From contig JBCCLI010000032.1 of NCBI GenBank assembly GCA_039026975.1, forward strand, positions 1-27,946: a DNA stretch of 27,946 nucleotides. Direction: 5' to 3'. Origin of the DNA: JBCBKZ01 sp039026975 (lineage in GTDB: Bacteria > Bacteroidota > Bacteroidia > J057). The position numbers and the translations under genes were made by a program. This document shows positions 1 through 7,451 of this stretch, piece after piece. The notes under the pieces were generated by a model. That model did not search any database. It had not been told where the DNA came from and saw only the letters and a list, made by a program, of their open reading frames with translations. The stretch's first letter is position 1; each line of letters begins with the position of its first letter.

Positions 1-135
1 CACATCATCAATGACAAGAGAGAGTATTACCTACGATCGGCCCTCTGTGAGCAAAGTAGGGCTATGCTTAACAAGCTAGGTAAAAAGCCCATTCCCAACA
101 TAATTCCTAAGAAGCTGATAAACAATTACTTATAA
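1..135 (+). CDS. C-terminal end of an unrecognised protein (5' truncated)
   Basis: Frame 1 is open from the first base to a TAA at 133-135 and gives 44 residues, so a gene enters from the left and ends here. The tail is basic and rich in Lys, Asn and Ile, including KLGKKPIPNIIPKKLINNYL at the very end. I do not recognise the family. It could be a chance open frame, but its length, its lack of internal stops in AT-rich DNA and its position ahead of a gap of about 250 bases make a real gene end plausible. No recognisable terminator follows. Confidence 0.5.
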   Translation, partial: HIINDKREYYLRSALCEQSRAMLNKLGKKPIPNIIPKKLINNYL

Positions 136-347
136 AAAAACTGTGGGGCACCGGAAAAATATTAGTTGCCTCATTATCAGTACCTTATCTCAAAATCGTG
201 TCAAACTCAAGAAAAACTGGATTTCAAAGTATCCACTAAAATACATTTCTACCTTTATAGGTGTTACCCAAAGCTCATTAAGCAGAATTAGATCAAAGAA
301 GAACTGATTTTTTGTCATAGGGCAAAAAATAGGAGTATTCCGCCCTT

Positions 348-355
348 TACTTTTG
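348..355 (+). promoter_or_regulatory. possible Bacteroidota -7 box for the SRPBCC gene
   Basis: TACTTTTG matches the Bacteroidota -7 consensus TAnnTTTG and lies about 33 bases before the start codon at 389. I see no matching TTG/TTTG element about 20 bases upstream, so this is only a weak candidate. Confidence 0.3.
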
Positions 356-388
356 AAATATTCTCACTTAAAAAAGTAAAGGATAAAT

Positions 389-919
389 ATGGTACCTATC
401 ATTCTCGGAATTATTTCAGGACTTGTTGTTGCTGTAATTTTATTAATATTATTCCTTCCCAAGAAGGTTCAGTACATAGAAACCATAACAGCAAAAGCCC
501 CTATTTCAAAAGTCTATGATGCTATCCGTTTTCAGCAGCAATTAATGGAGTGGAGCGCATGGCCGCCAGAAACTAACGCTCTCTGTAAGGTTAATAATGA
601 AGATGGTCTACCGGGTGCGCAGACCATATACATGAACCAAAAAGGAAAGGAATTTGGCTATCAGGAGGTAACTACCCTAATTAAAAATGAAAAGGTAAGC
701 TTCTACCTAAAAAGCTTTGTAGCCCCATTCGAGGAGGATGTCAGGCTGGACTTTATCCTGAAAGAACTTTCAGACAATGAAACTGAAATTAGCCTTTGGT
801 TCAATGAAACTTTGAAAAAGCCAGCCTTCCTGATCGCCTACTTTGGCGGGATTATAAAGTGGGTACATAGCATGCACCTTAAGGATCTTGAAGGACTGAA
901 AAAATATGTGGAGGGCTAG
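389..919 (+). CDS. membrane-anchored SRPBCC (START-like) family protein
   Basis: This 176-residue protein has one N-terminal hydrophobic segment (about residues 3-23, ending in the basic FLPKK). The rest has the look of a polyketide-cyclase/SRPBCC fold: a first strand (YIETITAKAP), the typical early helix element ISKVYDAIRF, a WSAWPP loop, central strands, and a long C-terminal helix (about 150-174, HSMHLKDLEGLKKYVEG). SRPBCC proteins bind hydrophobic ligands in a deep cavity. The ligand cannot be told from sequence, and the anchor suggests work at the cytoplasmic membrane, possibly on its outer face. It is a single gene, and a strong bidirectional terminator follows about 90 bases downstream. 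Similar anchored SRPBCC proteins are common in Bacteroidota and are mostly uncharacterised. Confidence 0.8.
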   Translation: MVPIILGIISGLVVAVILLILFLPKKVQYIETITAKAPISKVYDAIRFQQQLMEWSAWPPETNALCKVNNEDGLPGAQTIYMNQKGKEFGYQEVTTLIKNEKVSFYLKSFVAPFEEDVRLDFILKELSDNETEISLWFNETLKKPAFLIAYFGGIIKWVHSMHLKDLEGLKKYVEG

Positions 920-1008
920 CTCATCAATTAAGTAACAATCTGCATGGCTACTGCTTACACCTAATTTAGCCCCTTTACAATAGTGCTCAACATGACTTTT
1001 ACCCCCTT

Positions 1009-1053
1009 AAAAACCTCCCCCATCAGCAAGGAACTGATGAGGGAGGTTCTTTT
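1009..1053. terminator. bidirectional rho-independent terminator
   Basis: A 15-base inverted repeat with one mismatch (left arm 1012-1026, right arm 1034-1048) encloses the 7-base loop CAAGGAA. A run of T follows on each side: CTTTTGTT on the plus strand and TTTTT (complement of 1009-1013) on the minus strand. It sits between two convergent genes, the SRPBCC gene ending at 919 and the large secreted protein ending at 1074, and can serve both. Confidence 0.85.
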
Positions 1054-1073
1054 GTTGAAGGATGTACTTCTTT

Positions 1074-4000
1074 CTACTTGATGAACTTTTGGATGAATTC
1101 CTGCTTAAACTCAGCTACTTGATCTTCATCCACTAACTCAAAGCGGAACCCTTCATTATTTTTTCGCTTATCCTGAATATCCTTGAGTGGATAGTTATAG
1201 TCATCATAATACTTAGAGACAGTTTCTACTACCCCATCCACATAACGGAAGTATACCCAGTTAAACTCATCTATTTCTATGTAAATGGTCAGTATGTCTT
1301 CTTCCACTTCTCCACTGGCAGAGATCCCCCCAAATTCATAGACAATCTTTCCATTAGCTTTTTTATTCACTGTATTTCCGCCTATACCTATCACACCTAG
1401 TTCTCCATCATGATACAGAGCCGCTTGATCAGGGCTATAATGGAAATTAACATCTGAAAGAGAGATAGTCTTCCCGAACCTGCCCGCCAAATCAATATCA
1501 GAGAATACCATAGCATTTTTCACTACTTCTATAAATCTCTGCGTTTCCCTGTCCTCATTCTTACCCTTATCCAGAAATTCAGCTGCATTCTCCAACATAT
1601 TCTGCTGGAGGAAGTCTATGTCTTTATTCCCTATGGTTAGAAAACTTATGTTCTTGGCTAAATTATCTAAAGGTTCCTGAGGAATGACATTCATGTCTAC
1701 GAGCATAAGAATATTAGTGGATATTTCTCTGCTCTTAAGATCATCTCGCCATGATCCGGCCATCTCCACCGTGATGGTTTTCTCTGCAAAGTTATAGGGG
1801 AACTGGAAGTAGCCTTGGGAGGTAATAACATTTTTCCTATCATCAAAGCTTACCGCAGTACCTTTATAAGTCTGGTTCTTAATTTTAGCCTCAGATCCTA
1901 TCTTAAATTCTTTAGTAGCCCGGTCTAATGTCAACCCACCAGAAGCTGAGATAATGTCCATATCAGTATCATTATCCTTCGCTTGCAGGAAGAGAGAATA
2001 GAAGGTTCTGGTCTCAGGGATGAAATTCAGCCCTACTGTGAGCAGATCTCCTCCATCATTAGTTAAGCGTTCAGGAATAGGAATATAGACAGAATCGGGA
2101 TTCACTATGGTCTCCTCAAACTTAAACCATGCCCCTTTAAATACAGGATTTTCAGATTCTATTTTTACTTCTCCTTCAAAGGAGAGGAACTTCCTGGAAG
2201 CATCCAGGGCCGCCTTTCCACGGAAGAATATCCTGTCTGTCAAGTAAAACTCCTGATCATCTGTCAGTTCTCCAGAAGCCGTAGTAATGGTAGAGGAGTT
2301 TACCTGTATCTTCTCAAAGTTAATGTACTGCTTACGCCCCTTCACGGTGATGTAATCATACTTACCGGTCCCCTCGTACTCTGATCCTGAGATGATTTGG
2401 ACAGTTGCATCATAGATTCTGTGGAATTTAGTCTCCTGGTTCATCTCTATGGTCGCATTCTTCAGTTCTTTAATCAGACCGTTCTGTTCAATCTCCAGCT
2501 CTGCATACTCTGGCGTAATAAGGGCATCTGCTACATAAATAGCTGGCACGCCATCAATCTCAATTTTACGATCTGTCACGGAGTAGTACGCCTTGGTCGC
2601 GGCAAATTTTAGGCTATCTCCTTCCACAGAGGTAGAGACAAAATAATTATCTGCTGAATCCCTGGTGATTCCACGTAAATCCAGCTTATTATCCCCTGCT
2701 CTATAATCTCCTGAAGTAAGGGAGGTGAGATAATTATGCATGGGGAAGGAAGCATTAGCTGCTCCTTTCTCCAAGCCCTCAAACCGGGCTGATCGGCGCC
2801 ACACATCATAATCTATGTCTACATTGGTAGCTCGAAAATGATACTCCTCCGGGTTGAGACTATCCACTATGGCAAATTCTGATCCACTCGCTTCAAAGTC
2901 CCGTTCTCGAAGGACAATGCTATCTCCGGCTATTTCTACCTGACCTATTCTCACACTTCCATTTCCTATCAGTCCATCTTTAGAATATGAGATAGTTCCA
3001 CGGAATTCAGCATTTCCATCAAAAATCTGGATGGGAGAATCATCTGCCGTAGAGAGCACTACCTTATCCAGTTTAGTGTACCATTTATAAATAGAGGTAT
3101 TAGCTTTTACCTCAGGATTATTAAAGCTGCTGGGAAGGTCAAAGGTATCTATAACCGCCATGACCGAGTCAAAATGAAAACTAAAAGAATCACTCACCAT
3201 GATAGCATCTATAGATTCCAGTTTTCCACTCCCATGAAGTCCTGTTCCGTCCAGGAATATTTTCCCGGTATACTTCCCCTGATAATCATAAACATCATAG
3301 CCTTCTTCTGGGGTTTCCTGCACAAACCCTAGCGTAAAGTCAGGCATAACCGTCAGGTTTTGGCGGAAGGTGGGAAAGATTTCTGAAGAGAAAAATTCAC
3401 CCCCAAATTTGAGCCCCTGGTCATCAAAGTTCTCTAAACTATCCAACACAAAGGGATCTACTGAGAAATAAAACTTATCCTTAGAATACACCCCACCTTG
3501 TATAGAGGGCTTATCCCAATAGAGGTATGAAGATGCATAACTGTCAAAGACGGGATATTGCGGATTATTCTCCTTCCCACTTTTATTTTGAGGATCATCT
3601 ATATGGATGGTTCCCGTTACGTTTTCAAAAACGGTTTTACTAAGCGCTCTTTCCAGCGGGGTGGGTTCATATCCTGGTTGAGGATCTCTTACCAGGACAA
3701 ATCTAATGGAGTCCAGAGAATCACAAATGATATTAAAATTCTCATAGTCAAAGGTAAACCTGGGTCGGTTATCTTCATCATTAGCGTATAAGTTCAACTT
3801 CCCACTGGCTACTGCACCTGCAAATAATAGGTCTCTCTTCTCCTGTACTAAGACTTCCCCTTCCAGAGGAACCACCCGTACATACTGCGAGTCACTCAGA
3901 GAAAAATAAGGCACCCCACTCATGCGGAACTCCTGATTATTGATATTCATCACAGCGTGAGCGCCCGTATCTACTTTAGAGATCACCTGAATAGCATCAA

Positions 4001-5855
4001 AATCTTTTTTCCCTCTGGCAGCCCTTGCCCACTTATATAGCTTGGGCAAAGGATATATTTCATAGGTCTGCTTATCATAGTTAATGAAGCCAGAGCCTTC
4101 CAAGCCGGGTAGGGATCTTTCAAAGGCCGTTTTCTGATTTTGAAGTTTATAATCTTCTAATACTTTTTCAGGGAAGATGGGTTCCTTTGGATGCTTATAG
4201 GTATACCTGTAAATGGCCCCTATGGGATTAAAGGAGAGAATATTTTTAAACTGATTGAACCTTGCTTTTGTGTAGTAATCAAAAGACTCTATAGCAGAAA
4301 CCTTATTTTCCTGGTCTATGAGCGCCGTAAACGTAATATCATCTGTTTCAAGGTTCCAGATGATGGTCTCAAAGTACAGGTAGTACTCATGATAAGAACT
4401 GGTGAAAGGGATACTCTTGGCACTTCCTTTCTTAGGCTTATACAGCGTAGCTTTTCTATCCGTTACAGTATACCTCAGGTCCAGGGCAGGATGGTAAATA
4501 GAGTCCTCTTCATTAATAAGGATAGTAGACTCAATATTATTTCCCACCAGTTTCTCTTCATCCAGCACAAAGGCTTCTCCCTGGAGTTTCATCACATACT
4601 GCTCATTCCGCTTAATCTGAAGTTTAGCCGGTATGTGTTTGAGAACCTTATCCATATACTCAAATTCATCTCCCTCCTCTGTGTACTCGAAGTAATCATC
4701 CTCTACCTCATACTCTTCTGGTTCAGTACTCCACTCATCACTAAACTGCTCATCAAACTCACTGCTTGTCTCCTCATCAGTATAAAATTCATCTGTTTCA
4801 TAGCCAGAGTAATAATCATAGCGCTCTGGATCACCAGAATCATCATTAAATACCGGAGGAGGATCTACCCATACATCATAAGCAGATCCTATTTTACGGA
4901 TGCCCTTAAGGGAGAATCCTCCCTCATAGCGTACGTCCGGGATGAAGTTTTCTATAACTACACCACCTGAGTAACTTTTAAAGAAGGGGTAATTAGCTGT
5001 ACTCTTAGATTTGTATCCAAAGTTTTTATCTACAAATTTTCCCAGTAAGGGTTCTGTGATCAACTCCTTATAAAAGAACTTAACACTATCTGCTTCTATC
5101 TCTCCATAGTTCAGGTTCAACTTAAAATCTCCGAATTGACAGTACACTTCATCTGGATTAAGGTCCAGCTTGGACCAGTCTATCCTTCCCTCAGTACCTA
5201 TGAAAGTAGTGGCAATCAGGTTTAGGTCTCCGCGAGTTTCATAAATAGTAGAGGTGTCCCTGATAGACTCGTAAATCAGATCCGTTTTCTCAAATCTTAT
5301 GACAGGCGCCATATAGGTGTCATCCTTTTCCCCTATTTCTATGAAATCCATATGGGGATCAGTCTGAGTAGTTTTCCAGGCAAACTTCCTGTGCTTGGAG
5401 GCTATTCCCTCAGGGAGGTACTTAATAAAATTCAGCAGATAAAAGTTCATCCGCTTATCATTCAGGGCAGAGAGGGCCTGCATGGAGACATCCAGAAACT
5501 CATCAGGATTAAGGGTAACAAAATTACTTTGGTTAAAGAGGGCTACCCATGCGCGGGAGTAATTAGCAATGGTAGGTGTGAGAGAAAATGGCTTATCTCT
5601 CATCATATTTACCTGCTTTATAAAACGGAGTTTCTGCTCCAGGCTGAGTTTACCGGAGTTCCAAAGGGTAGAAAAACCAGGCTCTACCATTTTAGCTATT
5701 TCCCCTCGTTCGGCAGACATAGCGCTGGTAAATTCGCGCTGAAACTCCACCGGATCTTCCGGGAAGGGTTTCTGCTTTTGCCCCAGCAGAAAACTACTGC
5801 TGAGGATCATGCAAAACAGGAAGCTGCCTAGTATCCTTGCTTGTTTCATGATCAT
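1074..5855 (-). CDS. very large secreted beta-rich protein of unknown function (1593 aa)
   Basis: The product starts with a signal peptide (basic MKQAR, hydrophobic core about residues 8-24, likely cleavage near LLGQ), so it is exported. I see no lipobox, no later membrane helix and no type IX sorting domain at the C-terminus (it ends FIQKFIK). A short helical region (about 30-160) is followed by well over 1000 residues of alternating short strands, with recurring turns such as KIEIDGVPAIYVADALITP that recall OstA/LptA-like repeats. I only suggest that likeness. Residues about 338-402 form a strongly acidic, Tyr-rich low-complexity stretch. Met3 (5849) is an alternative start. The gene is probably the last of a leftward group with the DUF6150 gene and prmA, and a bidirectional terminator follows. 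The enzymatic or structural role is unknown; a periplasmic or surface scaffold is a guess. Confidence 0.85.
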   Translation of the reverse strand: MIMKQARILGSFLFCMILSSSFLLGQKQKPFPEDPVEFQREFTSAMSAERGEIAKMVEPGFSTLWNSGKLSLEQKLRFIKQVNMMRDKPFSLTPTIANYSRAWVALFNQSNFVTLNPDEFLDVSMQALSALNDKRMNFYLLNFIKYLPEGIASKHRKFAWKTTQTDPHMDFIEIGEKDDTYMAPVIRFEKTDLIYESIRDTSTIYETRGDLNLIATTFIGTEGRIDWSKLDLNPDEVYCQFGDFKLNLNYGEIEADSVKFFYKELITEPLLGKFVDKNFGYKSKSTANYPFFKSYSGGVVIENFIPDVRYEGGFSLKGIRKIGSAYDVWVDPPPVFNDDSGDPERYDYYSGYETDEFYTDEETSSEFDEQFSDEWSTEPEEYEVEDDYFEYTEEGDEFEYMDKVLKHIPAKLQIKRNEQYVMKLQGEAFVLDEEKLVGNNIESTILINEEDSIYHPALDLRYTVTDRKATLYKPKKGSAKSIPFTSSYHEYYLYFETIIWNLETDDITFTALIDQENKVSAIESFDYYTKARFNQFKNILSFNPIGAIYRYTYKHPKEPIFPEKVLEDYKLQNQKTAFERSLPGLEGSGFINYDKQTYEIYPLPKLYKWARAARGKKDFDAIQVISKVDTGAHAVMNINNQEFRMSGVPYFSLSDSQYVRVVPLEGEVLVQEKRDLLFAGAVASGKLNLYANDEDNRPRFTFDYENFNIICDSLDSIRFVLVRDPQPGYEPTPLERALSKTVFENVTGTIHIDDPQNKSGKENNPQYPVFDSYASSYLYWDKPSIQGGVYSKDKFYFSVDPFVLDSLENFDDQGLKFGGEFFSSEIFPTFRQNLTVMPDFTLGFVQETPEEGYDVYDYQGKYTGKIFLDGTGLHGSGKLESIDAIMVSDSFSFHFDSVMAVIDTFDLPSSFNNPEVKANTSIYKWYTKLDKVVLSTADDSPIQIFDGNAEFRGTISYSKDGLIGNGSVRIGQVEIAGDSIVLRERDFEASGSEFAIVDSLNPEEYHFRATNVDIDYDVWRRSARFEGLEKGAANASFPMHNYLTSLTSGDYRAGDNKLDLRGITRDSADNYFVSTSVEGDSLKFAATKAYYSVTDRKIEIDGVPAIYVADALITPEYAELEIEQNGLIKELKNATIEMNQETKFHRIYDATVQIISGSEYEGTGKYDYITVKGRKQYINFEKIQVNSSTITTASGELTDDQEFYLTDRIFFRGKAALDASRKFLSFEGEVKIESENPVFKGAWFKFEETIVNPDSVYIPIPERLTNDGGDLLTVGLNFIPETRTFYSLFLQAKDNDTDMDIISASGGLTLDRATKEFKIGSEAKIKNQTYKGTAVSFDDRKNVITSQGYFQFPYNFAEKTITVEMAGSWRDDLKSREISTNILMLVDMNVIPQEPLDNLAKNISFLTIGNKDIDFLQQNMLENAAEFLDKGKNEDRETQRFIEVVKNAMVFSDIDLAGRFGKTISLSDVNFHYSPDQAALYHDGELGVIGIGGNTVNKKANGKIVYEFGGISASGEVEEDILTIYIEIDEFNWVYFRYVDGVVETVSKYYDDYNYPLKDIQDKRKNNEGFRFELVDEDQVAEFKQEFIQKFIK

Positions 5856-6012
5856 TTGTTTATGAGCACATGCTCGCTTGTCTGTTGATTCCTCTATTGA
5901 TTACTAAATCCTTTCATCCCCCCTTATCATGCTATTCTCTCTATTTCTTAACTACTCTTGCGTTATCATTAGGTGTATACTTTATCATACAAGTGGTTAT
6001 AAGCTGTTTTCC

Positions 6013-6840
6013 CTACTTTTTACAGCTCCATGCTTCCCACTTCCCTTCTTTCACTCTATGTATAATTTGGAGGCTATTTTTGGATAAACAAGCCTCCATC
6101 TGTTCCTGATCTGACGACAGAAAACCACTGATAATCAGTTTGCCTTTCTGGTGTAAGTGCTCTTTGTAGTAAGGGATGTCTGCCAGCAACACATTCCGGT
6201 TTATATTGGCCAGAATAACATCATACATGGCAGTAGCAGGGATGGCAGTAAGGTCTCCAGTGAGAATATCCATTTGTATGCCTCCATTTAGGAGAACGTT
6301 TTCTCGAGTATTCTCAGTGCTATTTTCGTCAATATCTATGCCTGTTATGCGCTTGGCCCCCATTTTTGCAGCGAGCATTCCTAAAATCCCCGTTCCACAG
6401 CCCATATCCAGAACGGACAGACCCGTCCATTCTAGTCCTTTCATCTGCCGAATCATGAGACGAGTAGTTTCATGATGCCCTGTCCCGAATGCCATTTTGG
6501 GGTCTATTAATAACGTATGGTCAAAGCCTTCTTTTGGGCTATGGAAGGAAGCCACTACCTGGCAGAAGCCTGCTATTTCTGTGGGGGGGAAGTTAGACTC
6601 CCATACAGCATTCCAATTGGTGGGAGGAATGCGAGTCAGGGTTATGGCAGAGGGTTTCAGAGAAAAGGGCGCTAAGCTATGGTCGAAGACAGACTGTCTG
6701 AATTCATCAGCAGGTATGTAGGCCAGCAAGAGATGCTCCTGTTCCTCGAAGGACTCAAACCCCACATCCGCCAGTACAGCTATGAGCGCTTCCTGAAGGG
6801 GAGGACTGGCCTGAATAGATACTTGAAGATAGTCTGTCAT
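6013..6840 (-). CDS. prmA: ribosomal protein L11 methyltransferase PrmA
   Basis: PrmA trimethylates ribosomal protein L11 in the cytoplasm using S-adenosylmethionine. An N-terminal substrate-recognition part (about residues 1-95) precedes the family signature MAFGTGHHETT (about 116-126), the SAM-binding loop LDMGCGTGILGMLAAK (about 144-159), the acidic GIDID (about 167-171) and the catalytic-domain motif ILANINRNVLL (about 209-219). I start it at the Met of MTDYLQVS (6840, 275 residues) because PrmA proteins begin with a short strand like YLQVSI. The frame is open to an upstream ATG at 6888, but those 16 residues look non-conserved. The DUF6150 gene lies 108 bases upstream and the large secreted gene 157 bases downstream on the same strand. 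All motifs are intact. Confidence 0.93.
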   Translation of the reverse strand: MTDYLQVSIQASPPLQEALIAVLADVGFESFEEQEHLLLAYIPADEFRQSVFDHSLAPFSLKPSAITLTRIPPTNWNAVWESNFPPTEIAGFCQVVASFHSPKEGFDHTLLIDPKMAFGTGHHETTRLMIRQMKGLEWTGLSVLDMGCGTGILGMLAAKMGAKRITGIDIDENSTENTRENVLLNGGIQMDILTGDLTAIPATAMYDVILANINRNVLLADIPYYKEHLHQKGKLIISGFLSSDQEQMEACLSKNSLQIIHRVKEGKWEAWSCKK

Positions 6841-6868
6841 ACCCTGATTCGTATGATAGGGATTATGC

Positions 6869-6887
6869 TGTGGGCTACCTGCCCACA
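6869..6887. other. small perfect hairpin in the prmA leader
   Basis: TGTGGGC and GCCCACA form a perfect 7-base stem with a 5-base loop, 29-47 bases before the chosen prmA start. No T-run follows on either strand, so it is not a classical terminator. It could be a leader structure or chance. Confidence 0.35.
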
Positions 6888-6948
6888 CGCTACCTAGTAA
6901 AACTTACTTATTCAGGGTAAACGTTCTCGATAGGAATATGGATTGGAA

Positions 6949-7323
6949 TTATCTGTTACGGCAACCTGCTGCCGTTTGATAGTCTGAGAAAAATACGGAA
7001 AAATCTGCTAATCCCTGGGATTCTTCCAGGTAAATGCTGTAATCAGCAAATCCCCTTACGTCTGTAAAGTACCAGAATCCAGGCTCTGTAGCAAAGGTCT
7101 GGGCTTCTACTTCATACACTACCAGGTCTGCAAACCCCTCTACCGACTGCTCAAATACCAGAAAATCAGCAAAACTCCTGGTTTCCTCAATGAAGATAGC
7201 CCCTTTCAGCTGACATAGGTCTATTTTTTGTCCCTCTTCCACAGGCTCTTCTTCCTGTTTACTGGTGGTAAATCCTAGCGCTACCATCAGGCTGAACCCC
7301 CATACAGCGGCAATCCACTTCAT
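6949..7323 (-). CDS. DUF6150 family small exported repeat protein
   Basis: I start this at MKWIAAVWGFSLMVALG (7323, 124 residues), which gives a clear signal peptide; a longer open frame to 7485 overlaps the start of the divergent helicase gene and is unlikely. After a Glu-rich linker comes a Cys (CQLKGAIF), then four or five short repeats of about 20-23 residues with the core F-A-D-x-x-V-(F/Y): SFADFLVF, GFADLVVY, GFADYSIY, GLADFSVF. This pattern of a repeated aromatic-Ala-Asp strand is what I know as DUF6150, a Bacteroidota family without known function. The C-terminus has one more Cys (AAGCRN), which might pair with the first. It is divergent from the helicase gene, 128 bases apart, and precedes prmA on the same strand. 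Confidence 0.7.
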   Translation of the reverse strand: MKWIAAVWGFSLMVALGFTTSKQEEEPVEEGQKIDLCQLKGAIFIEETRSFADFLVFEQSVEGFADLVVYEVEAQTFATEPGFWYFTDVRGFADYSIYLEESQGLADFSVFFSDYQTAAGCRNR

Positions 7324-7364
7324 AAATCCCTTTATATAAGATGAAACGACAACTTTCTGTCTCC

Positions 7365-7372
7365 CAAATATA
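7365..7372 (-). promoter_or_regulatory. possible -7 box for the DUF6150 gene
   Basis: On the minus strand TATATTTG fits TAnnTTTG exactly and lies about 42 bases before the start at 7323, within the divergent intergenic region. I see no convincing -33 TTTG element at the usual distance, so support is partial. Confidence 0.35.
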
Positions 7373-7451
7373 GTCTTTCCCAGATAGAATTCCCTTCGTG
7401 ATCCACATATATTTAGGATATACAAATGTCTAACGATTTCCCTACCTTTAT

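Noticed and set aside
4191..4970. Long open frame (259 codons) on the plus strand, antisense to the large secreted gene
   Set aside because: Its composition is unlike a protein (runs of Ile, Leu and Arg) and it mirrors the codon pattern of the clear minus-strand gene.
5352..5831. Plus-strand open frame of 159 codons opposite the start of the large secreted gene
   Set aside because: The minus strand carries a convincing signal peptide and continuous protein here; the other frame is a shadow.
6841..6888. Extended PrmA start at 6888
   Set aside because: The 16 added residues (Pro, His and Asn rich) precede the usual PrmA beginning and overlap the hairpin; 6840 fits the family length.
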